Below are positions 1 to 11,576 of a DNA stretch of 64,000 nucleotides, in pieces. The stretch spans positions 12,772,001 through 12,836,000 of the forward strand of contig NC_066273.1 of NCBI RefSeq assembly GCF_905404315.1, in the 5' to 3' direction. The notes below the pieces were generated by a model. It was given only the letters and a program-made list of their open reading frames with translations, had not been told where the DNA came from and made no database searches. This stretch comes from Leptidea sinapis (Eukaryota > Arthropoda > Insecta > Lepidoptera > Pieridae). How positions within the stretch are numbered: the first letter of the stretch is position 1; each line of letters begins with the position of its first letter. A program made the translations under genes and the position numbers.

Positions 1-294
1 TTCAGTCTATCTCTTACTTGAGATAAAAATCGTAACTACCGTTGACTTTCTGTCCCAATAAACTTATCGACGGTAACTCACCTTATCCGTACACGCTGTC
101 TGTCAATGGGAGGACATATAGCTTACCAACGATAGAAGTTTTAATGGAAATTTCAATTCATGCGTCCCAATATAAGGCGATAAGAATGACTTATCAGGTA
201 TATTGGGACAGCTTCATATTATTGACAGCTAATTACTGAGAGTAGAAGGTAGTATTTTATCTCGATCTGTAGATAGTATATTGGGAACGGCCGT
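1..294 (-). mobile_element. MITE-like TIR element, copy 1 (cut by window start)
   Basis: This stretch recurs in reverse complement at about 50,066-50,388 and 55,291-55,587. All copies share an internal block around 'gtacacgctgtctgtcaatggg' positions 92-113 and end in a motif related to ATATTGGGAACGGCCG, which mirrors ACGACCGTTCCCAATAT at the opposite end of copy 2. It has no coding capacity, so it is probably a non-autonomous DNA element. The left terminus is outside the window. The 65-codon ORF inside it is not a gene. Confidence 0.55.
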
Positions 295-1139
295 ATGTGA
301 TAGATTTTGATACATCCTTTATGCCCGCATTTACGTAATAAATGTCGAACTTTCGGCCCATTTGTCACATCACAACCAATACACATTTCGAGAAGGTATA
401 GTAGAAATATTTTTTCATCAATCACGTACCTGCCTTCAGTTGAATTGCTAGATTGTCATTACTTTCATGTTCGTGTAAGCTGGCAGTGACAAAAGTTTAC
501 GAAGGTAGACAGTAGATAAATATTATTGTGCAATACAGAATAAATATGGATACCACGACAATTCCGTACGATTTATGTAGTTATTTGTGTTACAAGGGGG
601 CAACGTGATATACTCCTCGAGAGCCTTATTTCGAATTCAGAACCTAGCGAGAATGCAATATACGCCACTCGATACCAAAATATTTTGGCCAAGAATGACA
701 CTACTTTTCATCACTACTCGAAGTTCGTGCGTTACTTTATAGTGAAAGTTTTAATAATCACAAATAAATCAAGAACGCAAACCAATCAGAAAAGAGAAAG
801 CTTAAACTCATATTAGAACAAAATTGTAGTTTGTTCCCGCTATCCTGTAAGGCCAATTTTCTTAATTCGACTATCCAAATACCTACGCATGTTGAAAAGT
901 AATTTATTTCATTAGGAATGCATATTATTATATTTATCTTAGTCATAATATTGTATGTCGTAATAAATTGTGTATGTATAGTACTCTTCAAAGTAAAAAT
1001 GTAAATATTACAAATACACCTAATATTTGAAATAAACTTTACAATAAATAAGATTTTTTTCATTTCTGAAGCCCTTTGATTTGTTATCTTTTTAGTTAAG
1101 ATTTGAGAAGCATATAAATAAAGTGATTTCCAACAGTTT
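295..1139. other. No gene seen
   Basis: AT-rich sequence with only short, uninformative ORFs on both strands. I recognise no exon, RNA or clear element here. Confidence 0.5.
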
Positions 1140-1660
1140 TTAAAGATTAAAAGTTTTGTACCAAATTAGACCATTTATAACCACTGATATGCGCATACGT
1201 CTTTGTGAGGCTCTTGTTCTATCCAAGCTTCACTATACCGATACAGTGTATGGTTCGAGGTTGCTTGGCAGAACAAGAAATTTAATACAAAGAGTACAAA
1301 ACGCCTGTGCTCGTTTTTGCTGGGATATACCGGCCTGACAACACATTTCTCCATACCTCAAAGAAGATAATGGATGCTCGTAGACGACTTTATTTAGCCA
1401 CGCTTCTCGTTGGTATTATTATCACAAAAACGCCAAAATATTTATATCATACATTGGAATGGCTACGTCAGCGCAGTCAGTTAAATTTTGAAACAAGGTT
1501 CGCACTCAATGTCCTGTCAGCCCCACTCCATCATTCCGCCTCTTAGAGGAAGATTTAGGTACAGTGCCACCAAGTGCTGGAATGATATATCCGTTTCGGA
1601 GCTTGAAGACTGTTGAAACTTTCTGGAAAAAAAAGTTAAAAACCTTATATTTGGATTATT
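1140..1660 (+). mobile_element. Non-LTR retrotransposon RT C-terminal fragment
   Basis: Two overlapping frames read as the tail of a jockey/CR1-type reverse transcriptase: 'LVLSKLHYTDTVYGS', 'IQRVQNACARFC', 'YLYHTLEWLRQR' and, after another frame change, 'FRYSATKCWNDI'. These correspond to the thumb and post-RT region of such LINEs. Frame changes and stops show a decayed 5'-truncated copy. Confidence 0.65.
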
Positions 1661-1879
1661 AAATATCTTATATTATTACGTATTATGTCTATATAGATAA
1701 CAACTGGGATTGGACTTTTTGTTTGTTTCTTGTTTGTTGCTAATATTTCTAAAATTGCTATACCAGGTTGATTGCGGCAGAGTGTCAGAGCCTAGATTGA
1801 CTGGTGGACAAGTTTTCAGTCTTAGGGTAAATGTGATGTGGTGAGACTTCAGGGCGCTTGCTTTTATGCGCCACTTGGT

Positions 1880-2700
1880 CAAACACGCATAAGTGGCATC
1901 GAGCTGAGTTTGAAAATGTCTGGTCGCCTCATTGGGGTCACTGTTACAACTGAGGAACGCCGCATCATCGGCACAGCTGCTTCTGGTGATTGGGGTAGGT
2001 CACTTGTAAATATGTTATAGACTCCATCAGTAGGTAGTAGGAGTGAGGAAGGTACATTTTAATTTTGCACATTAGTCCTTTATGCCAAACCCGATTGAAA
2101 GCTTGTTGTACGTCGAGAAAAGCAGCCGAACAGTATCCCTTCTTTTCCAGACATTGTCTAACTGTACAATACACTCTGTGAACTTGTTCTATGATGGAGT
2201 AGTGTTTCCGGAAGCCAAATTGATGGTCAGGTATTACATGGCCCATATCTAGGCAAGAGGATAGTCGTGCTAGGATGATCCTTTCCCACAATTTTGGTGC
2301 GTACACAGTACAGGCGTCAGGCTAATAGGGCGATAAGACGTGACTTCAGTAGGCGGTTTACCAGGCTTATGGATCGCAACAATTTGTGATGTTTTCCAGA
2401 GTGCAGGAACAAGCGAGGTTCTCAATGTGGCATTGACAAGGATGGTCAAAAACGTAATGCACTTCTTAGGAAGCTCTTTCAATGGCCTGCGGGTGATTAG
2501 ATCAAATCCAGGTGCATTTTGGCTATTTCTCTACCCACCTCTCTTGGTGTAGTAGGTCTCAAAGGCAGGCATAGTTGCAGGTCTTGTCCTAGGATTTGGT
2601 CTATTTCTGGATCTTCTAGACTATCCATATTGTTGGGTTGGAATACGTTGGCCAGGTATGTAGCAAAGGCCTGAGATTATTCTTGGTAAGATTCGTTGAA
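1880..2700 (-). mobile_element. Non-LTR retrotransposon RT fragment (degenerate)
   Basis: The minus strand encodes reverse-transcriptase fingers and palm blocks in broken frames: 'SQAFATYLANVFQPNN' near 2,660-2,620, 'IVAIHKPGKPPTEVTSYRPISL' (2,390-2,330, read in parts), 'HQFGFRKHYS' and 'AAFLDVQQAFNRVWHKGL' near 2,120-2,080. The last carries the first catalytic aspartate region. The YxDD box is missing. Jockey-like by motif; a dead copy. Confidence 0.7.
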
Positions 2701-2789
2701 ATGAGGTTAGTTGAGGATATTTTTTGCTACTATGACTAACGATTCGGTTGAATGGAGTCAAGAAAACGTTTATAATACAGGTGTAAGCA

Positions 2790-3040
2790 CAACGAGACAC
2801 ACGCCCGCGCAATGTTCCGGTCTGCATCGGGGTAGTCAGAGACAAAAGGATTCCACTTGCTTCTATCCTTACAAACCTAACGCGCTTCCTCTACATTCAT
2901 TACTCTTTTCATACATGCTCGCCGCTTGCGGGTGCTTCGAACCTTTCAAAATGTCCCCAGTTTGGTCGATGAATGTTCTACGAGGTCTGCCGCGACCGAC
3001 ATGGTCACACACACTTGCCTTATATATTACTGAATGAATA
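2790..3040 (+). repeat. Interspersed repeat fragment
   Basis: GC-richer block ('cacgcccgcgcaatgttccg' onward) with repeat-like texture between two recognisable transposon fragments. I believe it is part of a lepidopteran interspersed element but cannot assign the family. No exon signal. Confidence 0.3.
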
Positions 3041-3065
3041 CTCTACTTTCAAACCATCTGGGAGG

Positions 3066-3350
3066 CAGTGGGAGGCTCCTTTGCACCGGATGTCGGCTAG
3101 ATTATGGGTACGACCACGGTGGCTATTTCTGCCGTGAAGCAGTAATGTATAAGCATTACTTTGTTTCGGTCTGAAGGGCGCCTTAGCTAGTGAAATTACT
3201 GAGACTAATGAGATTAATGAGACTTAACATCTTATGTCTCAAGGTGATGAGCGCAGTTGTAGTGCCGCTCAGAATTTTCGGGTTTCTCAATAATTCTGAG
3301 CGGCACTGCATTGTAATGGACAGGGCGTATCAATTACCATCAACTGAACG
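3066..3350 (+). mobile_element. Short interspersed element family A, copy 1
   Basis: About 285 bp running from 'agtgggaggctcctttgcac' to 'caattaccatcaactgaacg'. Closely related copies lie at about 16,826-16,995, 28,490-28,800, 34,313-34,495, 40,148-40,392, 41,183-41,375, 41,815-41,885, 45,440-45,700, 59,482-59,765 and 63,105-63,400. Shared landmarks are the inverted GCCGCTCAG...CTGAGCGGC block and the ATGTTAAGTCTCA box. It has no coding capacity. Confidence 0.75.
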
Positions 3351-3399
3351 TTGTCAATCATCTCATCACTGAACTGAATCACTGAATCATTGAACATCA

Positions 3400-4040
3400 T
3401 CTCTTCCCTCATTTAAAAAAAAAGGGAAATGAGAAGGACGACATCTACAAAAATGAGCATTTATTTAGTTATTAATTAATACGTAACTATTAATAGCGAC
3501 ATTCGCTCAATGACTTACAATTTTCTCTTAAAAATCCAACAAAAGCATATTGTTCATCTGAGCATTCCATGAATGCTCCTTAAGCTGCTTGCTTTTATTT
3601 ATTTAATTACTAGCTGACCCGGCAAACGTTGTTTTGCCATATAAAGTATTTTTAGTGTACGACCGTTTTTTCATCATTCGTGTTAATATTGACACTCACA
3701 AAATGTGGCTTCCTATTGGTAATAGTCAAAGTCAAATAAACTTAATTCAGATAGGCTTAAACAAAACGGTTCAGCGGTCACTATAAATATTTCTTTTAAA
3801 TTGCTGAAATCACCAAATTATGTTCGGTAAAAGTTGAGCTCGTGAGAAGAACAAAAGAAACTCAACTGTCCCTATTTTCAATCAATAGAGTATTTAAAAA
3901 TGGCTTTCTCTATCGCTGGAGCCTCGCTGTACTATGCGAATACTGGCAAAGCATCACGTGACATCACACGCTGTTCTGCACTACGCATTGCAGCGCACTC
4001 GTTCCAGTATGTAAGCAAATAAGTGCTCAATACATGAGTA
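3400..4040. other. No gene; Helitron-like end inside
   Basis: AT-rich non-coding DNA. A Helitron-like terminus starts at 3,610 and is listed separately. No exon recognised. Confidence 0.5.
3610..3900 (-). mobile_element. Helitron-like element, 3' terminus at 3,610
   Basis: Read on the minus strand, the element ends in a perfect 6-bp stem, 6-nt loop hairpin (GGCAAA-ACAACG-TTTGCC), then GGGTCAGCTAG followed by T. A short hairpin upstream of a CTRR end abutting T is the Helitron signature. Related termini occur at 35,087, 44,023, 49,245 and 50,922. The inner border is uncertain. Confidence 0.5.
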
Positions 4041-4076
4041 GAAAAGATACCGTATCATGAGATACGGTATCTTTTC
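4041..4076. repeat. Perfect hairpin palindrome, 16-bp arms
   Basis: GAAAAGATACCGTATC, ATGA, then the exact reverse complement. It is not at the end of a recognised element. Confidence 0.85.
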
Positions 4077-4351
4077 TTTACTAACACAAATGTTAAGTAT
4101 CAAATATTGACGGTAGAGTGAACTTAGTTTCACAAAAATGAATTTCTTAAAAATTCGAACACTTAATTCAATTTTACGTAATGAGGGTGGCGAAAAATAG
4201 TTTTTCGCTACACACGGCTTTGTACACAGTAAGTAGTGAAATTCTTTTTAAGTTTTAAAACTACCTTCAAAAATAACATCCAATAATCGGTAAATTTAAG
4301 ACTTACCAAATTAAGTGAATTTGAATCCTTAATCTAATTTCGGTTAAAACT

Positions 4352-5006
4352 TAGTATCCCTTAGCACGAATTTGCATGTAAAAAATATTGTAGTTGATAG
4401 AGCTTTGGTCCACGATGATAGTGTTTCAAGTTTTCAAGAAAAACCAAAATAAAAGTCTACCCTCCCCAGCCTATCTGTCACAGACTATTTGTTACATTTT
4501 ATTTCACAGTTTTTCATACAATTTAAGCCGTTTTACCTGTCACCAACTTCTTTTACATTTCATTTCACTGTTTTTCATGCATTTATGGCTGTATTAGCTG
4601 GAACCCTTTGCCTGTACTTATATTTTACTAAGAAACCAAAATCATTTTATGACAGTTTTAGCCTCCCACCGCGATGGCGCACATGTAGTGTTTATTTACG
4701 TGATTTACCTGTTTTAGGTTAGAATTTTTTTCGTTATTTTCTTGGAAACGGTGCATTACCTTGTAATAAGATTGGTATCATTATAATCGTGGACTAAAGC
4801 TCTATCAACTACAGTATTTTTTACAACCAAATTCGTGCTATGGGATATTTATTTACATGATTTACCTGTTTTAGGTAAGTTTTTTTTTGTGATTTTCTTG
4901 AAAACGTTGCATTACCTTGTAATAGGAGTGGTATCATTATAATCGTGGACTAAAGCTTTATCAACTACAATATTTTTTACCTCCTAATTCATGCTAAGAG
5001 ATACTA
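4352..5006. mobile_element. TIR (foldback/MITE-like) element with duplicated right end
   Basis: The left end, TAGTATCCCTTAGCACGAAT (4,352) followed by the GTAGTTGATAGAGCTTTGGT block, is matched in inverted orientation at about 4,785-4,845 and again at about 4,940-5,006. The element therefore has about 60-bp terminal inverted repeats, and its right end is tandemly duplicated with the preceding 'gatttacctgttttaggt' segment. Non-coding; ORFs inside are by-products. Confidence 0.65.
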
Positions 5007-5129
5007 GTCCCACCCGTAATTTCTGATGACGAAGAAAGAGAATCCTTTTTTTTAAAGGTGTGACGTCACCACTTTTGACATCACAAAAGTTGACTGGCTG
5101 GTAATCACTCATCATGGATCATCGAAAGA

Positions 5130-6080
5130 AAACTGCACGTGATCACCTTCGTTTATTCCACAGTGTAACAACGTCCCAGACATATCCGTATCGTACGACA
5201 GCCTGAGCTCGAATACCTCGAGTGTCTTTTTTTTTTTTTTGAGAGGAGGAAATACTGTTACGTATTGTATGTAATATATCGGACCCGAGTGTCCGCGTAA
5301 GCGGACGCCCCATACCGACTAAAACCTCCTCTGTGCTGTTAGCAGCCCTGGCTTTCACACTACGCAACAATAGTCGCGGGGCGTCTCCTAAGGAGACTCG
5401 AACCTCAGACCGGCTGTGTGCTTGTGGGAAGGAGAGAGAATGAAAATGAAGATGAAAGATGAAAAGGTGAGAAGAACACACTCGCCGGCGAGTGTGGTGA
5501 TGTTTTGTGTAATGTATATGTTTGTATGTATGTAAGTAGTGTAAATGTTTGTGTGCATGTATGTTTGTGTTTTGTGTCTGTTTGTGGAGTGTGTTTGTGA
5601 TTGTGTAAGTGGTGTATGTCAGTCCGTCAGTCAGTCCGAGTGTGAGTGAGTGTAGTGAAGCGATTACAGGACGAGGACTAACGTCTCGTCGGGTATCAAA
5701 ACAATGTGTGGTGTATCTAGGGTGCGGGCCGCTGGCCATCGTCAGAGTGACGAGTGCCAGTGGATTGCGGTGGTTGACAGCGCCTACGCCTGCGAAGGCG
5801 GTGTGTGCGTGTCTGTGTCGGTGTTTGTGTGGGTGTCGCGTTCGCGATATTGATGTCGTCATCCGAGTCTACCGTGACGTGTCTGGGACGTCTTATTGGG
5901 TTGAGACTATGGTGAAGGGGGGAGTACCCGCATGCCTTCCTAACCAAGATGTTGGGATGGTTAGGCGCCTTGTCAAAGAAGCGTCGCGAGATCTCTTTAA
6001 AATGTTGTCCCCAAGTGTCAACAGTGTGGCAATATTTATAGGGCTCGGCGCACATGCACGCGTTTTCGAATAATGCTTTT
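5130..6080. other. GC-rich island, unrecognised, with antisense overlapping ORFs
   Basis: Base composition changes abruptly from AT-rich flanks to GC/GT-rich. It contains a TG-rich simple stretch (5,500-5,640) and open frames of 239 codons (minus, 5,143-5,862) and 154 codons (plus, 5,609-6,073). The plus frame is Val/Ser/Cys-rich and the minus frame His/Thr-rich; neither resembles a family I know. It may be the 5' region of a retroelement. The composition argues against a host gene. Confidence 0.35.
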
Positions 6081-6400
6081 TAACAATATTTTGATGTTAC
6101 AATGTAATCAAATAATGACTTATGATTTAATTCTAGAATAAAACTACAAATCTTTTTCTTCTCGTTTTTATAGGAGTTTATTAATTGTGATGTTATATAG
6201 TATTTATATATTATGTATTTTTTTATTCTTGCGGGTTTTGCGTAGCAAACATGAATAGCTCGCAGTATAATAATTGCAGCTATTTTTCCTACTTCTTCGC
6301 ACTTATCATTATATTTTGGATAAGCCATGGTGACCAAGGCTGTCTACATTGCCTCCGCAGCGGCACATATGGGGAACTGTTCTAGGGATACCCAGGCGAA
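6081..6400. other. No gene seen
   Basis: AT-rich stretch, no recognisable feature. Confidence 0.45.
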
Positions 6401-6900
6401 CCAACTGCGATTGAGAAGCTGGAATTATCGAGAAGTGTCCCTATGTTACTCGAAGGAGTGGCCTGAAGCCAGTACCCTGAATCTCGTTCACTAACAGCAA
6501 TAAAACGAGCCTGATCCGAAATATTGTGACTTGATAATAATATCCTTTTGTGAATGATTTTGCACTGTGGCTTTAAAGGGTAATTTTCATTTGGACAGGC
6601 AACTTTCCAAGCATTTTAAGCAGTTTCCGCATACACCAGTGGCTGAGACCCATTAGGGGAGATTATTTTATCATATAAAGTGCTGACACTGTGAACAGAA
6701 GATAAGAATGCTGGTAAGGATATACTAGATATATTTTTCTGATGCCAATTCCACCAAAACGAATGGGCAGAGAAGCCTGGCACCAAGAAATATCAGACAA
6801 TGAACAATTAAATATTTTTGATACTAAATTTCGTAGAGAATCGTCCAAACTTGAAATTTATCTAATTTCTCATCCATTGATTGGTTCAGTAGACATATGA
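6400..6900 (-). mobile_element. Possible LINE RT remnant
   Basis: The minus frame 6,663-6,848 contains 'SWCQASLPIRFGGIGIRK', a phrase like the conserved 'QASLP...GGLG(L/I)R' block after the RT domain of some LINEs. Flanks are frame-broken. Family not determined. Confidence 0.4.
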
Positions 6901-7621
6901 GTTACAAGAGGCTTGGTAGCTGAAGTTTGATACAAATGGTCTCGTTGACCAGCTAACGTCAGGGTGTCGAGTTTGCGTGACGGTGTGCGCGTGCTTTGTT
7001 GAATATTATCACTGATAATTAAATAGATAAATCCCTGACGCGCTAAAAGTATAACTTCTTAGACCTATTTAGAACCTAACGTAATTTTAGTTATTTACTG
7101 TCGGCACACGAATATTGTCTACACTTCATAGCAAGTGCATCAAAAAAGGCTATATATCATCGATATCATAGTTGTATATAATACTTAATCAGGTCAGGCC
7201 CTTTAATCAAGGTAGAAACAAAGAGCGACATCAAATTTCACCGCCCTTTGGTCGACGCTTTCACGCCACAAACCGTATCGGTGCCAGAATAAGAGCTGCG
7301 ATATTCTTTATGATTTGTACATCATGCAAATTCGAAGTCAAAACTTTTTATTGCATGTCACTTGTCAATGGTAAGACGCCCCCGATGTCACGGCCTTATT
7401 CATAAGTTACATTTCTCTTGAACTGTATTCCTCTTGAACACATTCGTGTCTTCAATTTCAGTAACTACTCTTTAAGGCGAATTAACGAGACAACTCCAGG
7501 CTTTTTGTTTTAAAATACTCGACGAATAGAAAAATACTGTCAATTAGCAGACACAGATTGATCAAATAATTAGGTACAGGTCCAGATTTATAACAAGGAA
7601 ACTAAATACTAAATTGAATTA
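6901..7621. other. No gene seen
   Basis: AT-rich, short ORFs only. No exon or clear repeat terminus recognised. Confidence 0.45.
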
Positions 7622-7623
7622 TA

Positions 7624-8753
7624 CAGTCAGCGTCAAAAAGATAGCGTCACCCATTGTATTATAAAACATGGCAACACCAATCGTTACCATATACATCTAT
7701 TTACCAAAATCACACACTAATAAATATGCTACTAAAACCCTAGTAGAGATACAGAGCTCAGTCTAATGTAGGGCTTCCAATCCCGCGGCCTGTATTCAAT
7801 CTCGGCATTTGGGGGACTACGAATTTTCAATCCCGCGGGATCTCGGTATTTGCGGGATCCCGCATATTGAAAATATGCACATTTTAAAACAATGAATTTA
7901 TCAACTCCACTGTTATTTACGTACATATTACTATTAAAATGAGATCAATCAAATTATACTGTTTTTTTTTTTTAAAAAAAAAAAAACAAAACAAATTGTT
8001 TTCAAAAAATACACAACGCAAAATTACAAAATCCACCAAAAAAAAATAACATTTTAAACATATAAATTATTACTTAATTATTAAGTTTTTCAGCTTTTAA
8101 TATTAACTGAAAATGTTTGCGAAGAAAATACAACATTTCCAAACTATCGTCTGCCAAACTACTGCGTATTTTACTCTATTGCCTGGCCAGAAAATGCCCT
8201 TTCTGCTTCCACACTTGTGGGCGGTATTCCTTTTAAGGGCTTGTACGTGAATGAATCTTTCATTCACGTACATACCCTTAAATTTTTATTCTATTCTAAA
8301 AGTATGTATCAATAAACATCACGAAAATACGAAACAGTTAATAACTTGAGTTATTAAGAATAATAATTCACGCAGATTATCTTATATTGCATCGCATGCA
8401 CGCTTTTTTTCAGTCCCGCAAATCCCGCGCTCGTAATCCCGCATCTCGGAAAATGGTGCGGGATCCCGCAATACCGAGATTTCGGTATTGGAAGCCCTAG
8501 TCTCATGTTTATAGTCAATGTTAATATTAATGATATCAACTGATATAAAGATTTTCAACAATCTAATTTGAATCCTATTATCTTGGGGCGAAAGTTCATT
8601 TTCCTATATTTTGGCAATTTATGTGTAGCTATATATTTGGCTACTTTGGATGACGCTATCTATTTGGTCATTTTCGGTGAATCGATGTATATGGTAACGA
8701 TGGGTGCTGCAATTTTTTTTAATGCTATGACGCTATATATTTGACGCTGACTG
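7624..8753. mobile_element. Tc1/mariner-type non-autonomous element (host of a nested insertion)
   Basis: It begins CAGTCAGCGTCAAA and ends TTTGACGCTGACTG, flanked on both sides by TA. A second inverted pair lies further in ('atcgttaccatatacat' at about 7,680 against its complement at 8,685-8,700). TA flanks and the TIR fit the Tc1/mariner superfamily. Without the inserted 731-bp element it is only about 390 bp, with no transposase. Confidence 0.7.
7769..8499. mobile_element. hAT-like non-autonomous element nested in the mariner-type element
   Basis: Ends are TAGGGCTTCC and GGAAGCCCTA. The flanks are 8-bp near-identical duplications, GTCTAATG (7,761-7,768) and GTCTCATG (8,500-8,507). Eight-bp target duplications and a TAGGG start fit hAT. 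Subterminal regions repeat the 'gcgggatcccgca' motif in both orientations. No transposase ORF. Confidence 0.75.
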
Positions 8754-8755
8754 TA

Positions 8756-9240
8756 CAGATTGCACAGAGTCTTTGTTCGCAACGGAAAAACTATATTTTC
8801 ACAAATTTGTTGATCTCCATAAAAGATTTCAACAATGTGAGATGTCAACCAATGTGTTAAGAATTTGTTATCGATCCGAGTGATTACGTAAAACTATGAA
8901 AGTTCAAAGTGGAAAATCTTTAACAAACGAACATAACATGACAATAATATCAAGCAATCCAATTATATATATTTTTTAATAGAATGTTCGAGCTGTCAAT
9001 ATAAAAAGTTTCACCCATAAATTTACTTATTTTAATGCAAAGTAAACAGAAGGCCAAACCGGCAATTTCATATTTAAGCCCGTATTACATTTGATAGGAT
9101 GTTATTATTATAATTGAAAGAGTGTTGTTGTCTTCTTTCTGAGTATCGTAACATAGTTTTCATATTCCATGAAATAAAACAATAATATCAGAGCAGTTGA
9201 CAGTCGCAGAGCTTATCATCACAAACAAGCTAATTTCACT
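8756..9240. other. No gene seen
   Basis: AT-rich stretch, nothing recognised. Confidence 0.45.
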
Positions 9241-9379
9241 AACACTATCTGAGGCTAGAGGTCACAATTAAGTGCGTTTTGGTTAAAACATCAGCTGCTA
9301 TGTTTCCGCGATTATCGACTATAAAATTCCATCCAAGATACATGAAGTTATCACGTTTGTTCTCCACAAGAGTGACAAA

Positions 9380-11400
9380 GAGGAACAACGATTTTGCTTT
9401 TTTTAAATGCAAATAAGGGACGAGACGAGCGGGACGTTCAGCTGATGGTAATTGGTACGCCCTGCCGATTACAATGCAGTGCCATTCAGGACTTTTTATG
9501 GAATAGGAGGACAAACGAGCGTACGGGTCACCTGTTGTAAAGTGATCACCGCCACCCACAATCTCTTGCAACAACAGAGGAATTACAGGAGCGTTGCCGG
9601 CCTTTAAGGAAGGTGCAGCTTTTTTTGAAGGTACCCATATCGTATCATCCAGGAAACACCGCACAAGGAAGTTCATTCCTCAGCTTTGTAGTACGTGGAA
9701 GAAAGCTCCTTGAAAACCGCTCTGTGGAGGGCCGCCACACATCCAGATGGTGGGGATGATATCCTAACTTCATGTGTGGCCGGACCTGCTCTTGTAGAGC
9801 GCTAGAATGTGGGCCGGCTTGAAGTATTGCTGTGCTCTATTAATGACGCCCAGTTTTTTCGAAGCCAAATTGGCTTTGCCCTCCAGATGGCCACGAAATT
9901 GGGAATCGCTCGCAATTTCGAAACCTAGTATTCCGATACTAGGCGAGGCTTTAAAGGAAGTGTTGTCGAAGAGTGTTGATACGAGAAATGGATTTTTTTT
10001 AGTGGTAAACGCGCAAACTTGAGTCTTCTGGGGGTTAAATTGGACAAGGTTCAATTTAGCCCATTCCGCGACCTTCTCAAGAGAGGACTCGATAGAAGAC
10101 ACAAGTTTTGCGGCATTGGTCGACGATTTCCCTAGAGAGACCTGCATGGCCCGTGTATATGGCATCACCAGTGCTGTCGTCTGCATAGCAATGTATGTTG
10201 GAGGTGCCCAACATATCATTGATATGCAGAAGAAACAGCGTGGGAGATAGCACACAGCCTTGGGGCACTCCAGCATTCACGGGCTTCGGGTTCGAGCAAT
10301 ATCCGTCGACAACGACCTGTATGCTGCGCACAGTGAGGAAGCTGGAGGTCCACTTGCACAATCTCTCGGGAAGCCCAAATGATGGAAGTTTTGAGAGGAG
10401 CGCCTTGTGCCATACACGATAAAAGGCCTTCACTATATCCAGGCCAACTGCCAGGCCTTCCCAGTTGCTTTCAATAGCCGCCGCCCATCTATGTGTTAGG
10501 TATATCAGAAGATCACCTGCCGACCGACCATGGCGAAAGCCGTATTGACGGTCGTTGATCACCTGGTGACCCTGAAGGTATACCAAGAGCTGGCGGCTAA
10601 TTATGCTCTCCATGATTTGGGAGAGCAGGGAGGTAATAGCAATAGGCCTGTAGTTTGCCAGATGCGAACTGTCTCCTTTTTTTGGATCGGATGGACAAGG
10701 GCTGACTTCCATGAGTAAGGGACTATGCCTTTGGAATAAGAGTGCCGGAATAAACGATTTAGCACCGGCGTCAACTCAGGGGCACACGTTCCAAGCACGA
10801 TTGGAGAAATGTCATCCGGCCCGCTCGACTTCCTGACGTCCAACGAAAACAGAGCTCACCTAACAGTTTTCTGTCTGAACTGTACTTCAGGCATAGAGAT
10901 CTGACACCGCGGATGGTAGGCGGTGTTTTTCCGCTGTCGTCAAGAGTCGAGTTGGAGGCGAAAAGAGCGCAAAGCACCGCAACTCAAGTTCGATATGCCT
11001 GTTTTTTGCAGTCAGTTGCTGCTTTAACTGACGCATCGAACGAGGGCTGTGATCTGCAACCGATCGGTACCACAGAGCTTGGTATCCATTCCCTGTAGTA
11101 TCACATCGGCTCCTGCAACGGCGCAGGCACTAGGATCATCCGAAGGGAAACAAACCCTGTCCCAAGAGTAGGATGCAAAAAAGGAACGCATCCTATCCCA
11201 ATCTGCTGACTTGTAGTGCCAAACGCGGTAGGTGGTCTGCGATATCCTCCCTAACGTACACACATACCCCGGTATGAGGTAAAAAATTGTGCTCAATTTT
11301 GTACCCGGGGTACGTTAAATATGACATATCGCTAGGTCGAGATATCTGCGTCTCCGTAAGGAAACATAAGGCCGGCTGCGCCGTCTCAAGGTGGTGGTGG
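9380..11400 (-). mobile_element. Defective jockey-like non-LTR retrotransposon
   Basis: The minus strand carries, in order: start of the endonuclease ('LTETQISRPSDMSYLTYPGY', about 11,360-11,300), post-endonuclease linker ('VWHYKSADWDRM', 11,215-11,180), RT fingers ('SSGPDDISP', 10,835; 'SHLANYRPIAITSL', 10,660), palm ('VGLDIVKAFYRVWHKAL', 10,455-10,405), 'NAGVPQGCVLSP' (10,280), 'CYADDS' (10,190), then a tail 'LGYHPHHLDVW'. Frame breaks and a missing endonuclease core make it dead. The A of YADD is standard for jockey-like RTs. Its 3' end (9,480-9,780) matches the family-B tails listed elsewhere. A family-A fragment abuts it at 9,400-9,490. Confidence 0.8.
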
Positions 11401-11576
11401 ACGGTGTTTTAACTGGATTGAATTATACTGTAAAAGTTATTGCAAAAGTCCACGTTAGGGGGCAAATACTACATTATTTGGACAAATATTTGAATAGTTA
11501 GGTTATAGGTTATCACGGGCTATTATCCGCAACTCGACGACTACAGCGCGCCTATTTTGCGTGGTGAGGAGGGCGG

